Assembly: GCF_000724085.1 (NCBI RefSeq)
Contig: NZ_CCDL010000004.1
Span: 186,001-250,000 of the forward strand
DNA: 64,000 nucleotides
From: Oceanobacillus manasiensis
GTDB taxonomy: Bacteria; Bacillota; Bacilli; Bacillales; Amphibacillaceae
Reading direction: 5' to 3'
Made by a program: the position numbers and the translations under genes. Below, one piece after another: positions 20,164 to 28,915 of this stretch. The notes beneath the pieces are model-generated. The model saw nothing but the letters and a program-made list of their open reading frames with translations. It searched no databases and was not told where the DNA came from. The first letter of the stretch is position 1, and the number at the start of each line of letters is the position of its first letter.

Positions 20164-21468
20164 CTATTCACCTCTTGTTAAGCCAATTTTGGTAAAGATA
20201 TGATCTACATTTTTCAAGTGATAGGTATAATCAAAGCAATCGTCTAATTCCTCTGTGCTTAATTTACTTGTAATCTGTTCATCTTGCTCAACTAGCTGTC
20301 TGAAAGGTGTCGCAGTCTCCCATGCTTGCATCGCCTTTGGTTGCACAATGTCATATGCAGCCTCTCTGGCCATACCTTTATCGATCAGGGTTAACAACAC
20401 ACGCTGTGAGAAAATAACACCATACGTACGATCTATATTCCGCTTCATGTTCTCCGGGAAGACGGTTAAGTTCTTTACGATCCTGGAAAAACGATTCAGC
20501 ATATAATCAAGTGCAATCGTGGCATCTGGCAAAATTACACGTTCTGCTGAGGAATGCGAGATATCACGTTCATGCCATAGTGATACATTTTCATAAGCTG
20601 TCATCATATAGCCACGGATAACGCGTGCCATCCCTGTCATATTCTCTGATCCAATAGGATTTCGTTTATGAGGCATAGCAGATGAACCTTTTTGACCTTT
20701 GGCAAAAAATTCCTCTACTTCACGAGTTTCCGTTTTTTGTAACCCGCGTATTTCTGTAGCGAATTTTTCAATGGATGTTGCCACGAGCGCTAGTGCTGAT
20801 ACGTATGCTGCATGACGGTCCCTTTGTAATGTTTGTGTCGAAACAGGTGCTGGAGAAAGACCAAGTTTTTCACATACATATGTTTCCACAAAAGGATCAA
20901 TGTTAGCGTATGTCCCAACCGCACCAGATAGCTTTCCAAACTCGACTCCTTTGGCAGCCGCTTCGAAGCGTTCTAAGTTACGTTTCATCTCCTCATACCA
21001 TAGTGCTAGCTTCAATCCAAATGTTGTCGGCTCTGCATGTACACCATGTGTGCGCCCCATCATAACCGTATGCTTGTGCTCTAAGGCTTTATTTTTCAAA
21101 ATCTCTACAAATGCTGTTAAGTCTTTGCGAAGAATATCATTCGCTTGTTTAATTAAATAGGAGAGTGCCGTATCTACTACATCTGTAGAGGTTAGACCAT
21201 AATGTACCCATTTCCGTTCCTCGCCAAGTGTCTCAGATACTGCTCTCGTAAAGGCAACCACGTCATGTCTTGTTTCCTGTTCAATTTCATATATACGCTC
21301 AATATCAAAGGATGCATTTTGGCGTAGTTTTTGTACATCCTCAGATGGAATAATACCTAGTTCACTCCATGCTTCACATGCTAGTATCTCTACTTCAAGC
21401 CATGCCTTAAATTTATTTTCTTCTGTCCAAATGGAACCCATCTCTTCTCTGGTGTAACGTTCAATCAT
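20164..21468 (-). CDS. purB: Adenylosuccinate lyase
   Basis: Cleaves SAICAR to AICAR and adenylosuccinate to AMP, so it acts both in IMP synthesis and in the AMP branch. The fumarase/aspartase superfamily signature [16 protein letters not shown] is near residue 262, with the catalytic Ser in its flexible loop; [14 protein letters not shown] (about 138) holds an active-site His. 434 residues is normal. It overlaps purK by ATGA. Confidence 0.97.
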   Translation of the reverse strand: MIERYTREEMGSIWTEENKFKAWLEVEILACEAWSELGIIPSEDVQKLRQNASFDIERIYEIEQETRHDVVAFTRAVSETLGEERKWVHYGLTSTDVVDTALSYLIKQANDILRKDLTAFVEILKNKALEHKHTVMMGRTHGVHAEPTTFGLKLALWYEEMKRNLERFEAAAKGVEFGKLSGAVGTYANIDPFVETYVCEKLGLSPAPVSTQTLQRDRHAAYVSALALVATSIEKFATEIRGLQKTETREVEEFFAKGQKGSSAMPHKRNPIGSENMTGMARVIRGYMMTAYENVSLWHERDISHSSAERVILPDATIALDYMLNRFSRIVKNLTVFPENMKRNIDRTYGVIFSQRVLLTLIDKGMAREAAYDIVQPKAMQAWETATPFRQLVEQDEQITSKLSTEELDDCFDYTYHLKNVDHIFTKIGLTRGE

Positions 21469-22601
21469 CGTTTTGCCTCCTCAAATTGTTGTACGATTTC
21501 TTCAACTTCTGTGATAGTTTTTGCGATAAAGGTGACATGCCCCATTTTTCGCTTCGTTTTTGCTTCATCTTTTCCATATAAATGAACAAATCCAGCACCG
21601 ATTTGTGCCATAGCCTGCTGGATCTGATCCAGTTCCTCACCAAGAATATTAACCATTACTGCCGGTTGGTGCAAGCTAACTGGAGCAAGTGGCAGTCCAC
21701 ATATTGCCCGAATATGCTGACCGAACTGTGATACCGTGCATGCTTCAATTGTATAATGCCCTGAGTTATGCGGGCGTGGTGCCATCTCATTTAGATAAAT
21801 GGCATTTTCCTTAACAAACATCTCGACTGCAAAGGTACCAACAATCTCCATTTTTTCTGCTAATGCGGTTACCGCTTCGTACGCCTTATTTTCGACTGTC
21901 TCATTAACCCTTGCTGGGACTGTCGTTTTATATAAAATATGGTCACGATGTTCGTTTTCAGCAATCGGGAATGTCGTCATTTCTCCAGACTGTGATCTAG
22001 TAAACACAACAGAAATTTCCTTATCAAATGTTATCCATTGTTCGATAATACAATGCCCATTTTTTGTGGCAAACTCCATGGCTAGGTCAATATCATCGGC
22101 TGTGTTAATTTTTAGCTGTCCTTTTCCATCATAGCCACCACTGCATGTTTTTATCACGGCAGGAAGGGAGATATTTTCCAAAGCTGCTTTACAGGAAGTG
22201 CCATCTGTCACGATAGAGAAAGGAGGGACGGTCAAGCCTGCCTCTTTCATCATTTGTTTTTCTTTTTCGCGGTTTTGGGTTACTTCCAATGCCAGAGAGC
22301 CTTGTGGAAGCTTTCCTTGCTCTTGTAAATAAACAGCCGCTTCTAAATCTACATTTTCAAATTCATATGTAATCACATCAGACTTTTCGGATAGTTGTTT
22401 CACTGCATCCATATCATCATAGGCTGCTATGATCTGTTCATCAGCAACCTGTGCTGTCGGGCAGTTTGGCTTAGGATCGAGTACGATAATTTGGTATCCC
22501 ATATAGCGTGCAGCAATAGCCATCATTCTGCCCAACTGACCGCCACCGATTATTCCAATGGTCTGGGGTGGTAGTATCTGCTTAATATTTTGCAAGTTCA
22601 T
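21465..22601 (-). CDS. purK: N5-carboxyaminoimidazole ribonucleotide synthase
   Basis: ATP- and bicarbonate-dependent carboxylation of AIR to N5-CAIR. ATP-grasp fold: [14 protein letters not shown] near residue 15, [16 protein letters not shown] near 147, and [17 protein letters not shown] near 265, which is characteristic of PurK. 378 residues. It overlaps the 3' end of purE by 20 nt. Confidence 0.97.
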   Translation of the reverse strand: MNLQNIKQILPPQTIGIIGGGQLGRMMAIAARYMGYQIIVLDPKPNCPTAQVADEQIIAAYDDMDAVKQLSEKSDVITYEFENVDLEAAVYLQEQGKLPQGSLALEVTQNREKEKQMMKEAGLTVPPFSIVTDGTSCKAALENISLPAVIKTCSGGYDGKGQLKINTADDIDLAMEFATKNGHCIIEQWITFDKEISVVFTRSQSGEMTTFPIAENEHRDHILYKTTVPARVNETVENKAYEAVTALAEKMEIVGTFAVEMFVKENAIYLNEMAPRPHNSGHYTIEACTVSQFGQHIRAICGLPLAPVSLHQPAVMVNILGEELDQIQQAMAQIGAGFVHLYGKDEAKTKRKMGHVTFIAKTITEVEEIVQQFEEAKR

Positions 22602-23073
22602 CCCTCATTTCTCCTACCTTATCATGCAACTTTTCCCGATAGGTTTCGAGTTTTGCAGCAACATAGTCATCAACTGTTCCGATTATTTGTGCTGCCAGAA
22701 TACCAGCATTTGTAGCGCCGGCTTTTCCGATAGCTACAGTCGCAGTTGGGACACCGCCAGGCATTTGTACGATAGAGAGCAAGGAATCCAGTCCGTTCAA
22801 GGCTTTTGATTCAACAGGCACCCCAATTACAGGGAGTGTCGTCTGCGATGCAACCATCCCCGGTAGATGGGCAGCACCGCCCGCTCCAGCGATGATGACC
22901 TTGAGTCCTTTTTTTCGAGCATTTTTCGCATAGTGGAACATATCATCTGGCGAACGATGAGCAGAAATTACATCCTTTTCGTATGGAATTTGTAGCTCTT
23001 CCAGTACTTCGCAAGTATGCTTCAATGTTTCCCAATCTGAAATACTTCCCATAATTACACCAACGCTTGCCAT
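22582..23073 (-). CDS. purE: N5-CAIR mutase
   Basis: Class I PurE that converts N5-CAIR to CAIR, working with Pur[11 protein letters not shown] near residue 9 binds the phosphate, SAHRSPDDM near 39 carries the conserved His, and [10 protein letters not shown] near 64 closes the site. 163 residues. It is the first gene of the operon, preceded by the guanine riboswitch; the ATG follows AGAAAGAGG. Confidence 0.97.
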   Translation of the reverse strand: MASVGVIMGSISDWETLKHTCEVLEELQIPYEKDVISAHRSPDDMFHYAKNARKKGLKVIIAGAGGAAHLPGMVASQTTLPVIGVPVESKALNGLDSLLSIVQMPGGVPTATVAIGKAGATNAGILAAQIIGTVDDYVAAKLETYREKLHDKVGEMRDELAKY

Positions 23074-23105
23074 ATTAAAACCCTCTTTCTGAGTTAATTA
23101 TGAAA

Positions 23106-23273
23106 TAAAAAAAGTCCATTCGTATCCCTCTAGTTGAGAGAAGATGAATAGACTTACCCCTTTGACACATGAAAACAGATCATTACGTTTGTAACGATTC
23201 ATCTCCCCTCATAGTCCAGCATTTACGGCGCCGGGTAGAGACTTCCAAACCATATCTTCAGAAATATATGAGG
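23106..23273 (-). promoter_or_regulatory. Guanine riboswitch controlling the pur operon
   Basis: Minus-strand leader of purE. The aptamer (23207-23273) shows P1 CCTCATA/TATGAGG, the conserved TATGG after P2, TCTCTAC, CCGTAAATG, and GGACTATG before P1 closes. The base before TATG is C, which specifies guanine rather than adenine. A terminator follows at 23106-23154: AGTCTATTC pairs with GAATGGACT and is followed by seven T. The arrangement matches an OFF switch at high guanine or hypoxanthine. Confidence 0.95.
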
Positions 23274-23296
23274 TTCCGTATTTACTTGTTGCATTT

Positions 23297-23326
23297 AGCA
23301 TAACAAAGTCCTACACGATGTGTCAA
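23297..23326 (-). promoter_or_regulatory. Sigma-A promoter of the pur operon
   Basis: Minus strand: a perfect -35 TTGACA (23321-23326), an 18-bp spacer and -10 TATGCT (23297-23302). Transcription would start just upstream of the riboswitch aptamer. Confidence 0.8.
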
Positions 23327-23331
23327 TATAG

Positions 23332-23375
23332 TTTTCGAACGTTAACATGTTAACTTTAATTAATGTTCGGTTTTT
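23332..23375 (-). promoter_or_regulatory. PurR operator: paired inverted PurBoxes
   Basis: Two inverted arms lie directly upstream of the -35: AAAAACCGAACATT (minus strand, 23362-23375) and TTTTCGAACGTTAA (plus strand, 23332-23345), about 16 bp apart. Each matches the Bacillus PurR half-site with central CGAAC. A perfect palindrome GTTAACATGTTAAC (23341-23354) sits between them. Control by PRPP-responsive PurR is inferred from position and sequence. Confidence 0.78.
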
Positions 23376-23384
23376 ACTTGGTTA

Positions 23385-24284
23385 TTAAGAACTTACTGGT
23401 GACCCTCCATTTACGTGAATAACCTGACCTGTTACATAGGAGGAATCTTCGGAAGCTAAATATACATATGCAGGAGCGAGTTCAAATGGCTGCCCAGCGC
23501 GTTTCATTGGTACATCTTTTCCAAATTTAGTTGCGATATATTCAGCAGAAAAGCTCGCTGGGATTAACGGAGTCCAAATTGGGCCAGGCGCAACAGCATT
23601 AACGCGAATACTTTTATCTACGATATTCTGGGAAAGCGAACGAGTAAAAGAAACAATTGCCCCTTTTGTTGCAGAGTAGTCGATTAGTTGCACTTGCCCT
23701 TCATAAGCAGTGATGGAGGTGGTATTGATTATCGTGCTGCCACTCTTAAGATAAGGGAGAGCCGCTTTTGTTAAATAGAAAAAGGCATAAATGTTTGTTT
23801 CAAATGTTGCTTGAATTTGTTCCTGTGTTATATCTTCCAATCCTGGTTGAGGAAACTGAACGCCATGGTTGTTCACAAGAACGTTAATTTTGCCAAAACA
23901 ACGCATTGTTTCCTCCACGACATGCTTGCAGTGTTCTTCTTCTCGCAAATCTCCGACGATAAGTATACAGCTCCTGCCTAGCTCCTCGATCCGCTGTTTT
24001 GTACGATATGCGTCACCATCTTCATAATTATAATAGTAGGCAATGACAATATCTGCTCCTTCCTTGGCAAAAGCGATAGCAGTTGCAGCACCAATTCCAC
24101 TATCCCCACCTGTAATGATCGCTACTTTATCCTTTAATTTGCCAGATCCTCTGTAATTCGGGTTTTCAATAATCGGTCGCGGTGTCATTAATGATTCGAT
24201 TCCTGGCTGCTGTGGTTGATGCTGGGGTGGAAATTGGGTAGGTAGTTCCTCCGGATTAATACCTTGGTTCGGATAATAGGTCAT
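23385..24284 (-). CDS. Short-chain dehydrogenase/reductase (general stress type)
   Basis: NAD(P)-dependent oxidoreductase of the SDR superfamily with the N-terminal extension (Pro/Gln-rich, residues 1-50) seen in Bacillus YhdF/YhxD/Gsp39-type enzymes. The cofactor loop TGGDSGIGAA is near residue 59, NNHGVQ near 140, and the catalytic Ser (INTTSITA) and Tyr-Lys (DYSATKGA) near 193 and 206. The ATG at 24284 follows AGGAGG; the ATG two codons earlier abuts that site. It lies between yebE and the pur operon, where B. subtilis has yebG. Substrate unknown. Confidence 0.88.
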   Translation of the reverse strand: MTYYPNQGINPEELPTQFPPQHQPQQPGIESLMTPRPIIENPNYRGSGKLKDKVAIITGGDSGIGAATAIAFAKEGADIVIAYYYNYEDGDAYRTKQRIEELGRSCILIVGDLREEEHCKHVVEETMRCFGKINVLVNNHGVQFPQPGLEDITQEQIQATFETNIYAFFYLTKAALPYLKSGSTIINTTSITAYEGQVQLIDYSATKGAIVSFTRSLSQNIVDKSIRVNAVAPGPIWTPLIPASFSAEYIATKFGKDVPMKRAGQPFELAPAYVYLASEDSSYVTGQVIHVNGGSPVSS

Positions 24285-24414
24285 ATTCATCCTCCTTCAA
24301 CTTTTCCATGCATGCAATCAGCCTATTCATGAAGATGGGCATTTGTTCATCATGACTGTTGAACTTAGAGGTATAGGTATTGGGGATTCGTATTATGTGT
24401 GTGGAGTTTCTATA

Positions 24415-24456
24415 GACTAGTTTGGCTCTTTTATCAATCAGCTTGGCTCTCCTATC
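24415..24456 (-). repeat. Two 21-bp repeat units (RRAKLID/KRAKLV type)
   Basis: Two adjacent 21-bp units on the minus strand, sharing GATA, AGAGCCAA and CT positions. In one frame they read DRRAKLI and DKRAKLV. Such heptad-coding repeats are common in Bacillaceae spacers. The surrounding 68-codon frame overlaps the dehydrogenase start and has no clear ribosome site, so I do not call a gene. Confidence 0.5.
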
Positions 24457-24480
24457 ACTCATAATGCTGAAGATTAAAAA

Positions 24481-24503
24481 AGTGAGCCCACATTAGGCTC
24501 ACT
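24481..24503 (-). terminator. Terminator at the end of yebE
   Basis: AGTGAGCC pairs with GGCTCACT and is followed on the minus strand by a run of six T. The yebE stop codon (24499-24501) lies inside the stem. Confidence 0.85.
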
Positions 24504-25137
24504 CGTTGTTTGGTGTATTTCTTGGTGCGGTTGGTTTGGCCTGGACTGGTGGTACGATAGGCCCGTCATTTTTCGCTGCTTCGGCTGCTTTTTTAGGGTT
24601 TGCAAGACGACTTTTACGTACCTGCTTCACCCAGAAACCGCCGTGAATTTGTTTTGGTTCATAAGCTATGATAAATGCTTTTGGATCAATTTCTTTAATG
24701 GTTTCGTATAAGCTCAACTCGTACTTTCTTGGTGTTAGGATTTGCATGGATAGACGGTCACCATCCATACCATAGGCAAACCAGCTCGTAACCCCGTAGC
24801 CTTTGTCTCGCAACTTCCTTGTGAATTCAATATCCGGATTTGAAGAAATAACGTTCACGGTAATGTATCCAAGGGCAAGCTTTTCCTCAATTTTCGACCC
24901 AACAACAACTCCGATTCCAAAACCAATCGCATAGGCAACTAGATTCTGGATTGCATCTAAGTTATCAAGTACAAGCCCAAGACCAAGTACATATATAACA
25001 ATTTCAAACATGCTTACAAAAGCAGCAATATATCTTCTTCCTTTAAGCGTAAGTATCATCCTGATCGTGGATAACGAGACATACACAATATTGATTACTA
25101 AAATAATAGCAACCATCATAAGTGCATTGTTTAGCAA
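24499..25137 (-). CDS. yebE: UPF0316/DUF2179 membrane protein YebE
   Basis: Integral membrane protein of the DUF2179 family. Three hydrophobic segments lie at about residues 5-25, 38-60 and 65-85 ([13 protein letters not shown]). A cytosolic C-terminal DUF2179 domain follows (about 95-175; [34 protein letters not shown]), then a low-complexity Ala/Pro tail. B. subtilis YebE is found in the same place upstream of purE. Molecular role unknown. Confidence 0.88.
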   Translation of the reverse strand: MLNNALMMVAIILVINIVYVSLSTIRMILTLKGRRYIAAFVSMFEIVIYVLGLGLVLDNLDAIQNLVAYAIGFGIGVVVGSKIEEKLALGYITVNVISSNPDIEFTRKLRDKGYGVTSWFAYGMDGDRLSMQILTPRKYELSLYETIKEIDPKAFIIAYEPKQIHGGFWVKQVRKSRLANPKKAAEAAKNDGPIVPPVQAKPTAPRNTPNNE

Positions 25138-25322
25138 AATAAAAACCTCCTAAATCTAAGTTCTTACAACGTAAGTATATCTATTTCAATATCTCCCTCC
25201 TAGAATACATGAATTCTAAATGATATGAAATAACCAGGTTGATTCAGTACCATTTTTTTATCTGCACCCCTTCTAATTAATGGGCATATGATGCTGAAAA
25301 AGGTGTATGGTGAGGTGAAATA

Positions 25323-25757
25323 ATGGATCCGTTTAAACAAATGGGAGACTGGAAGAAGAATATGGATCAATTTTTTGGCGATAACTTCTGGAACGAATTT
25401 GAAGGTATCATTAAACCTAACATTCCACAAATTAACCTTTATCAAACAGAACATGAACTTTTCTGTGTTGTGAACATTCCTGGTTTACATGATTTGGAAA
25501 AGATTGATATTTATGCTGACATGGCTACGCTAGAGCTAAGAGGCGTTATTGATCTTGAGTTTGGTGGCGGTCAAGTTATCAAGGAAGAAATTCTGCAAGG
25601 TGCCTTCGAACGGCAAATTTCACTCCCTTTTCCAGTACGTTCAGATAAAATTACCGCGACCTACCGTAATGGACTTGTTTATATCCGGTTGCATAGACTT
25701 ATTTCAGAAACAAGCAATAAGCGAAGAGTAAATGTCAGGTTATTGGAGGATGAATAA
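25323..25757 (+). CDS. Hsp20/alpha-crystallin-like protein
   Basis: A 144-residue small heat-shock-like protein. The alpha-crystallin domain spans about residues 35-130: PQINLYQTEHELFCVVNIPGL begins it (here only in outline), and a terminal strand GLVYIRLHR stands in for the usual G-x-L-x-I-x-x motif. The N-terminal arm contains FFGDNFWNEFEG. Similar diverged Hsp20 proteins of Bacillaceae are spore-associated (CotP/GerT group), but nothing here proves that. The ATG follows GAGGTGA. It is a lone plus-strand gene ended by a hairpin. Confidence 0.75.
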   Translation: MDPFKQMGDWKKNMDQFFGDNFWNEFEGIIKPNIPQINLYQTEHELFCVVNIPGLHDLEKIDIYADMATLELRGVIDLEFGGGQVIKEEILQGAFERQISLPFPVRSDKITATYRNGLVYIRLHRLISETSNKRRVNVRLLEDE

Positions 25758-25857
25758 GAAGTGTCGGCGTTATCCATTAAAACATAAAGGTAATACTTAG
25801 AAATTTGTAATAATCAATCTTTCTTAAGAACTGAAATATACTTCCTATTAATAATTC

Positions 25858-25895
25858 AAAAAGGGAAATGTACAAAAATGTACACTTCCTTTTTT
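25858..25895 (+). terminator. Terminator downstream of the Hsp20-like gene
   Basis: AAAAGGGAA-TGTACA pairs with TGTACA-TTCCTTTT around a short AAAA loop, and a T run follows. It lies 100 nt past the stop codon at 25757. Confidence 0.8.
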
Positions 25896-25950
25896 GATAA
25901 AAATTCACATTGAAGCAAGCGCTCAATAGCACAATTATGAGGTACTCCGT

Positions 25951-26172
25951 CTAGCCCGCCTGAAGATAGGGTGGAAATTCTGAAGAATGCCTCAATGTAC
26001 ATAGATTTATCGCACTATTTTTAACCCAACGCCACGAATGCAATTCCCAGTCATCAGATGCTGAACCTGCGAGAATATTAACTGCTACCGCCTCAGAATG
26101 TGGATTCCTTGGTATTTGCGGTTTATCAACTTGCCTTAACTTTATTCCAGGAGGCTTTCCAAAATAGCATAC
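25951..26172 (-). pseudogene. Possible gene remnant, unidentified
   Basis: A 74-codon stretch open on the minus strand but lacking a start codon; it follows directly on an in-frame stop. The translation has a protein-like composition (for example RQVDKPQIPRNPHSEAVAVN and WELHSWRWVKNS) rather than the skewed look of spacer DNA. I could not assign a family. It may be the end of a gene that lost its 5' part. It lies in the spacer between the Hsp20-like gene and the MOSC gene. Confidence 0.25.
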
Positions 26173-26205
26173 CTAAAAAACTAGCAAATGTATGATAGGA
26201 CGCTT

Positions 26206-26799
26206 CTATAAAATTGCTCTTCCACCCAAACGCTTCAATAAGACCTTTTTCCAACTATCAGCTAGTAGTTCACATTGGACTAGGTCATTTGTTAAGCGAA
26301 GATCATCTTTGTATAAATGCATCACTTCATTACACGCAGCAATCGTCCAGTTCGGAAAAGGACGTTCAAGCAATACTAAATCGGAACCAGCTTGCATATT
26401 TCCTTCTTTTAAAACTCGGAAATACCAGCCTGTTTTGCCAGTCTTTAGCATCTTTAATGCCATTTCTTTATCAAGGAATCGCGTGTCCGACTTAGGCTGG
26501 GAAACTTGAAGTACCGTGTCGCCCACGGCGTAAGTATCACCAATGCAGACAGATTGCTCCCCCATTTCCAGTACAACCATGTCTTCTCCCAGTTCTCCAA
26601 AGTCGGAGAATGGCGGATCTAATAAATCATTCCAATAGGTGTAATGCTGAATTGGGTAGCAAAAAATAGCCTTGTCTGGATTATCTGTTACTTTATTCCC
26701 GTCAATCCCTGTTTTCCGAACAAACGTCTTTATCTCAGGATGTGGCGCATACCTGTACTTATCACCAATAAAAATTTTATGTACATAAGGTTCCTCCAT
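26206..26799 (-). CDS. MOSC-domain protein (YiiM/YflK-like)
   Basis: MOSC plus 3-alpha domain protein. Such proteins handle molybdenum-cofactor-linked sulfur or detoxify N-hydroxylated compounds. Family landmarks are [15 protein letters not shown] (about 42-56), [15 protein letters not shown] (about 73-87), [11 protein letters not shown] and [12 protein letters not shown] (about 122-133). The usual QPR-x-PC cysteine is replaced: here the segment reads QPKSDTRF, so the residue thought to carry the sulfur or the cofactor appears to be missing. 197 residues is slightly short. It is divergent from msrA. Confidence 0.8.
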   Translation of the reverse strand: MEEPYVHKIFIGDKYRYAPHPEIKTFVRKTGIDGNKVTDNPDKAIFCYPIQHYTYWNDLLDPPFSDFGELGEDMVVLEMGEQSVCIGDTYAVGDTVLQVSQPKSDTRFLDKEMALKMLKTGKTGWYFRVLKEGNMQAGSDLVLLERPFPNWTIAACNEVMHLYKDDLRLTNDLVQCELLADSWKKVLLKRLGGRAIL

Positions 26800-26894
26800 T
26801 ATGTCACCTGCTTCATCTATGGTATAGTATCTTTATTCTACGAGGAAATAATAATTTATTCGAGTATAACATAGACGAACCGGAGGAATGTAAA

Positions 26895-27419
26895 ATGTCT
26901 CAATACAAGAAAGCTATTTTTGCAGGTGGATGTTTCTGGTGTATGGTGAAGCCCTTCGACCAGTGGGATGGCGTGCAGCAAGTCATTTCAGGCTATACGG
27001 GTGGTCATGTGGAGAATCCAACTTATGAACAAGTTAAAGCTGGCGAAACTGGTCACTATGAAGCGGTTGAAATCTCTTACAACCCTGATGTGATTTCCTA
27101 CAGCGAAATACTAGAGTTATATTGGCGCCAGATTGATCCTACCGATGATGGTGGACAGTTCCAGGATCGTGGAGATTCCTACCGCGCAGCCATTTTTTAT
27201 AGTGACGAAGAGCAGCAAAAAGAAGCAGCGCTATCCAAGGAAGAACTTGCCCAGAGTGGTCGTTTTAAAAAACCTATCGTTACAGAGATCCTTCCTGCCT
27301 CAACATTCTACCCTGCAGAGGAATATCACCAGGATTTTTATAAAAAGAACGAGGAAGAATATAAGGAAGACCGTGCAAAATCCGGTAGAGATGAGTTCAT
27401 TGAAAAAACTTGGGATTAA
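26895..27419 (+). CDS. msrA: Peptide methionine-S-sulfoxide reductase
   Basis: Repairs methionine-S-sulfoxide in proteins. The catalytic AGGCFWCMV lies at residues 10-18. [15 protein letters not shown] (about 35-49), [11 protein letters not shown] and the segment [13 protein letters not shown] (about 83-95) complete the active site. 174 residues with no resolving Cys near the C-terminus, as in several Bacillus MsrA. The ATG follows CCGGAGGAATG. Single gene, divergent from the MOSC gene; both may respond to oxidative stress, which is inference. Confidence 0.95.
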   Translation: MSQYKKAIFAGGCFWCMVKPFDQWDGVQQVISGYTGGHVENPTYEQVKAGETGHYEAVEISYNPDVISYSEILELYWRQIDPTDDGGQFQDRGDSYRAAIFYSDEEQQKEAALSKEELAQSGRFKKPIVTEILPASTFYPAEEYHQDFYKKNEEEYKEDRAKSGRDEFIEKTWD

Positions 27420-27557
27420 TCGAGCTTAGCAATATCTAGTAACAGTTATGTGCAGAGTTCAAACATGGGACAAGCTTATTCCCTAAAGACTCTATCGCTC
27501 TTCATTCAATAATAGTATAATAGCCTTTGTATATTTTTTCTTAGATTAGGAGCGGAT

Positions 27558-28736
27558 TTGTTGTTTAATCGTAATTCTCTTACACCATTAAAAATGCTTT
27601 TGTTTAGCTTTCATGCCACAAATACTATTATTCTTAGTTATCTGCCCTTATATTTAAAATATAAAGGTCTAAATGGCACAGAAATTGGTTGGGTTCTCGC
27701 AGTAGGCCCACTTGCATCCATCTTTGCTCAGCCTTTCTGGGGGTACATGAGTGATAAATACAAGACAGTCAAACGAATTATTCAGATTTGTATCGTGGGG
27801 CTGATTGTAACTAGTGTTATCTTTTTCCAGATGAACACATTACTCGCCATTATTCTTATGGGGGCTATATTCTATTTCTTTGTTACCCCAATTGGAGCTT
27901 TAGGAGACAGCCTTGCCCAACGACGTGCAGAGCATTTTGGCGTTTCTTTTGGCGCCATTCGCTGGTGGGGGTCGGTTGGTTTTGCTACCTCTTCTCTGAT
28001 TATTGGCGAAGTACTTACAAGAGTAGGAATAGAATATATGATCATTCCGTTTTTATGCTTTGGAGTGCTTGCATTAATCGTGTCCTTTGGGTTGACGGAT
28101 GTAAAAGTTGATTCCGAACCGGTTCAGTTAAGAGATGTTAGAGCAATCTTTAAAAACAAGTCATTCCTTATTTTCTTGTTACTTATCATGTTCCTAACAA
28201 TTACACACCGGGCAAATGACAGTTATATTGGCCTGTATATTTCTCAGCTTGGAGGTAGTGAAGGTCTAGTCGGTTTTGCGTGGTTTACAGGAGTTCTAAC
28301 TGAAGCACTTGTCTTTGCAACTGCTGGGATCTGGTTCCGTAAATACCATCCACTCTTCTTTATCATTATTGCCGGCGCTATTTATAGTATAAGATGGTTT
28401 ATTTACGCTTCCGTTGATAACCCGCTCCATATTATCGGGCTACAATTTATGCATGGTTTAACTTTTGGTGTTTTCTACTTGGCAGCATTCAACTATGTTT
28501 CCAGATTGATTCCAAAACTTCTACAATCAACTGGACACCTAGTGTTCTTTGCCACTTTCTTTGGGGTCTCAGGAATAATCGGTTCTCTTGTCGGAGGATC
28601 TATTATCGATTCCCTTGGTGGCGAAACTTTATACTATGGAATGGGTATCCTTGCAACAACCGGAACAATACTCATTACACTTTACCACCTACTTCCTTTC
28701 GGTAAAGAAGCATATGTGCATCAACGGGATCAATAA
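27558..28736 (+). CDS. MFS transporter (MFS_1-like, LacY/HcaT group)
   Basis: A 392-residue membrane carrier with about 12 hydrophobic segments. GWVLAVGPLASIFAQPFWGYMSDKY near residue 40 (the first loop) carries the MFS loop 2-3 signature in the form GYMSDKYK. ARG-rich FGAIRWWGSVGFA near 132 is typical of the HcaT/YwbF-like group. The substrate cannot be inferred. The start is TTG after TTAGGAGCGG. A strong terminator follows. Confidence 0.85.
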   Translation: MLFNRNSLTPLKMLLFSFHATNTIILSYLPLYLKYKGLNGTEIGWVLAVGPLASIFAQPFWGYMSDKYKTVKRIIQICIVGLIVTSVIFFQMNTLLAIILMGAIFYFFVTPIGALGDSLAQRRAEHFGVSFGAIRWWGSVGFATSSLIIGEVLTRVGIEYMIIPFLCFGVLALIVSFGLTDVKVDSEPVQLRDVRAIFKNKSFLIFLLLIMFLTITHRANDSYIGLYISQLGGSEGLVGFAWFTGVLTEALVFATAGIWFRKYHPLFFIIIAGAIYSIRWFIYASVDNPLHIIGLQFMHGLTFGVFYLAAFNYVSRLIPKLLQSTGHLVFFATFFGVSGIIGSLVGGSIIDSLGGETLYYGMGILATTGTILITLYHLLPFGKEAYVHQRDQ

Positions 28737-28747
28737 AGGAATTTTGG

Positions 28748-28788
28748 AAAACCCGCGTTCGCTAGTCTTTTAGCGAATGTGGGTTTTT
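28748..28788 (+). terminator. Terminator of the MFS gene
   Basis: AACCCGCGTTCGCTA pairs with TAGCGAATGTGGGTT (two mismatches) and is followed by a T run, 12 nt after the stop codon. Confidence 0.85.
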
Positions 28789-28862
28789 CTTACACGTGAA
28801 ACTTCAAGATTTTAACTACGTCTCCTTTGTTTCCTGGTTAAAATTCTATATTCCTATCGTAC

Positions 28863-28908
28863 AAAAAAAGTCCACAATCACTCAATTAAGTGAATGTGGA
28901 CTTTTTTT
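28863..28908. terminator. Bidirectional terminator after pbuG
   Basis: A long near-perfect stem: AAAAAAAGTCCACA and TCACT pair with AGTGA and TGTGGACTTTTTTT around AATTA. On the minus strand it ends pbuG; on the plus strand it backs up the MFS terminator. Confidence 0.9.
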
Positions 28909-28915
28909 CCAATTA

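Noticed and set aside
24256-24462. 68-codon minus-strand frame beginning SDRRAKLIDK
   Set aside because: It overlaps the dehydrogenase start, has no clear ribosome binding site and begins with a common spacer repeat.
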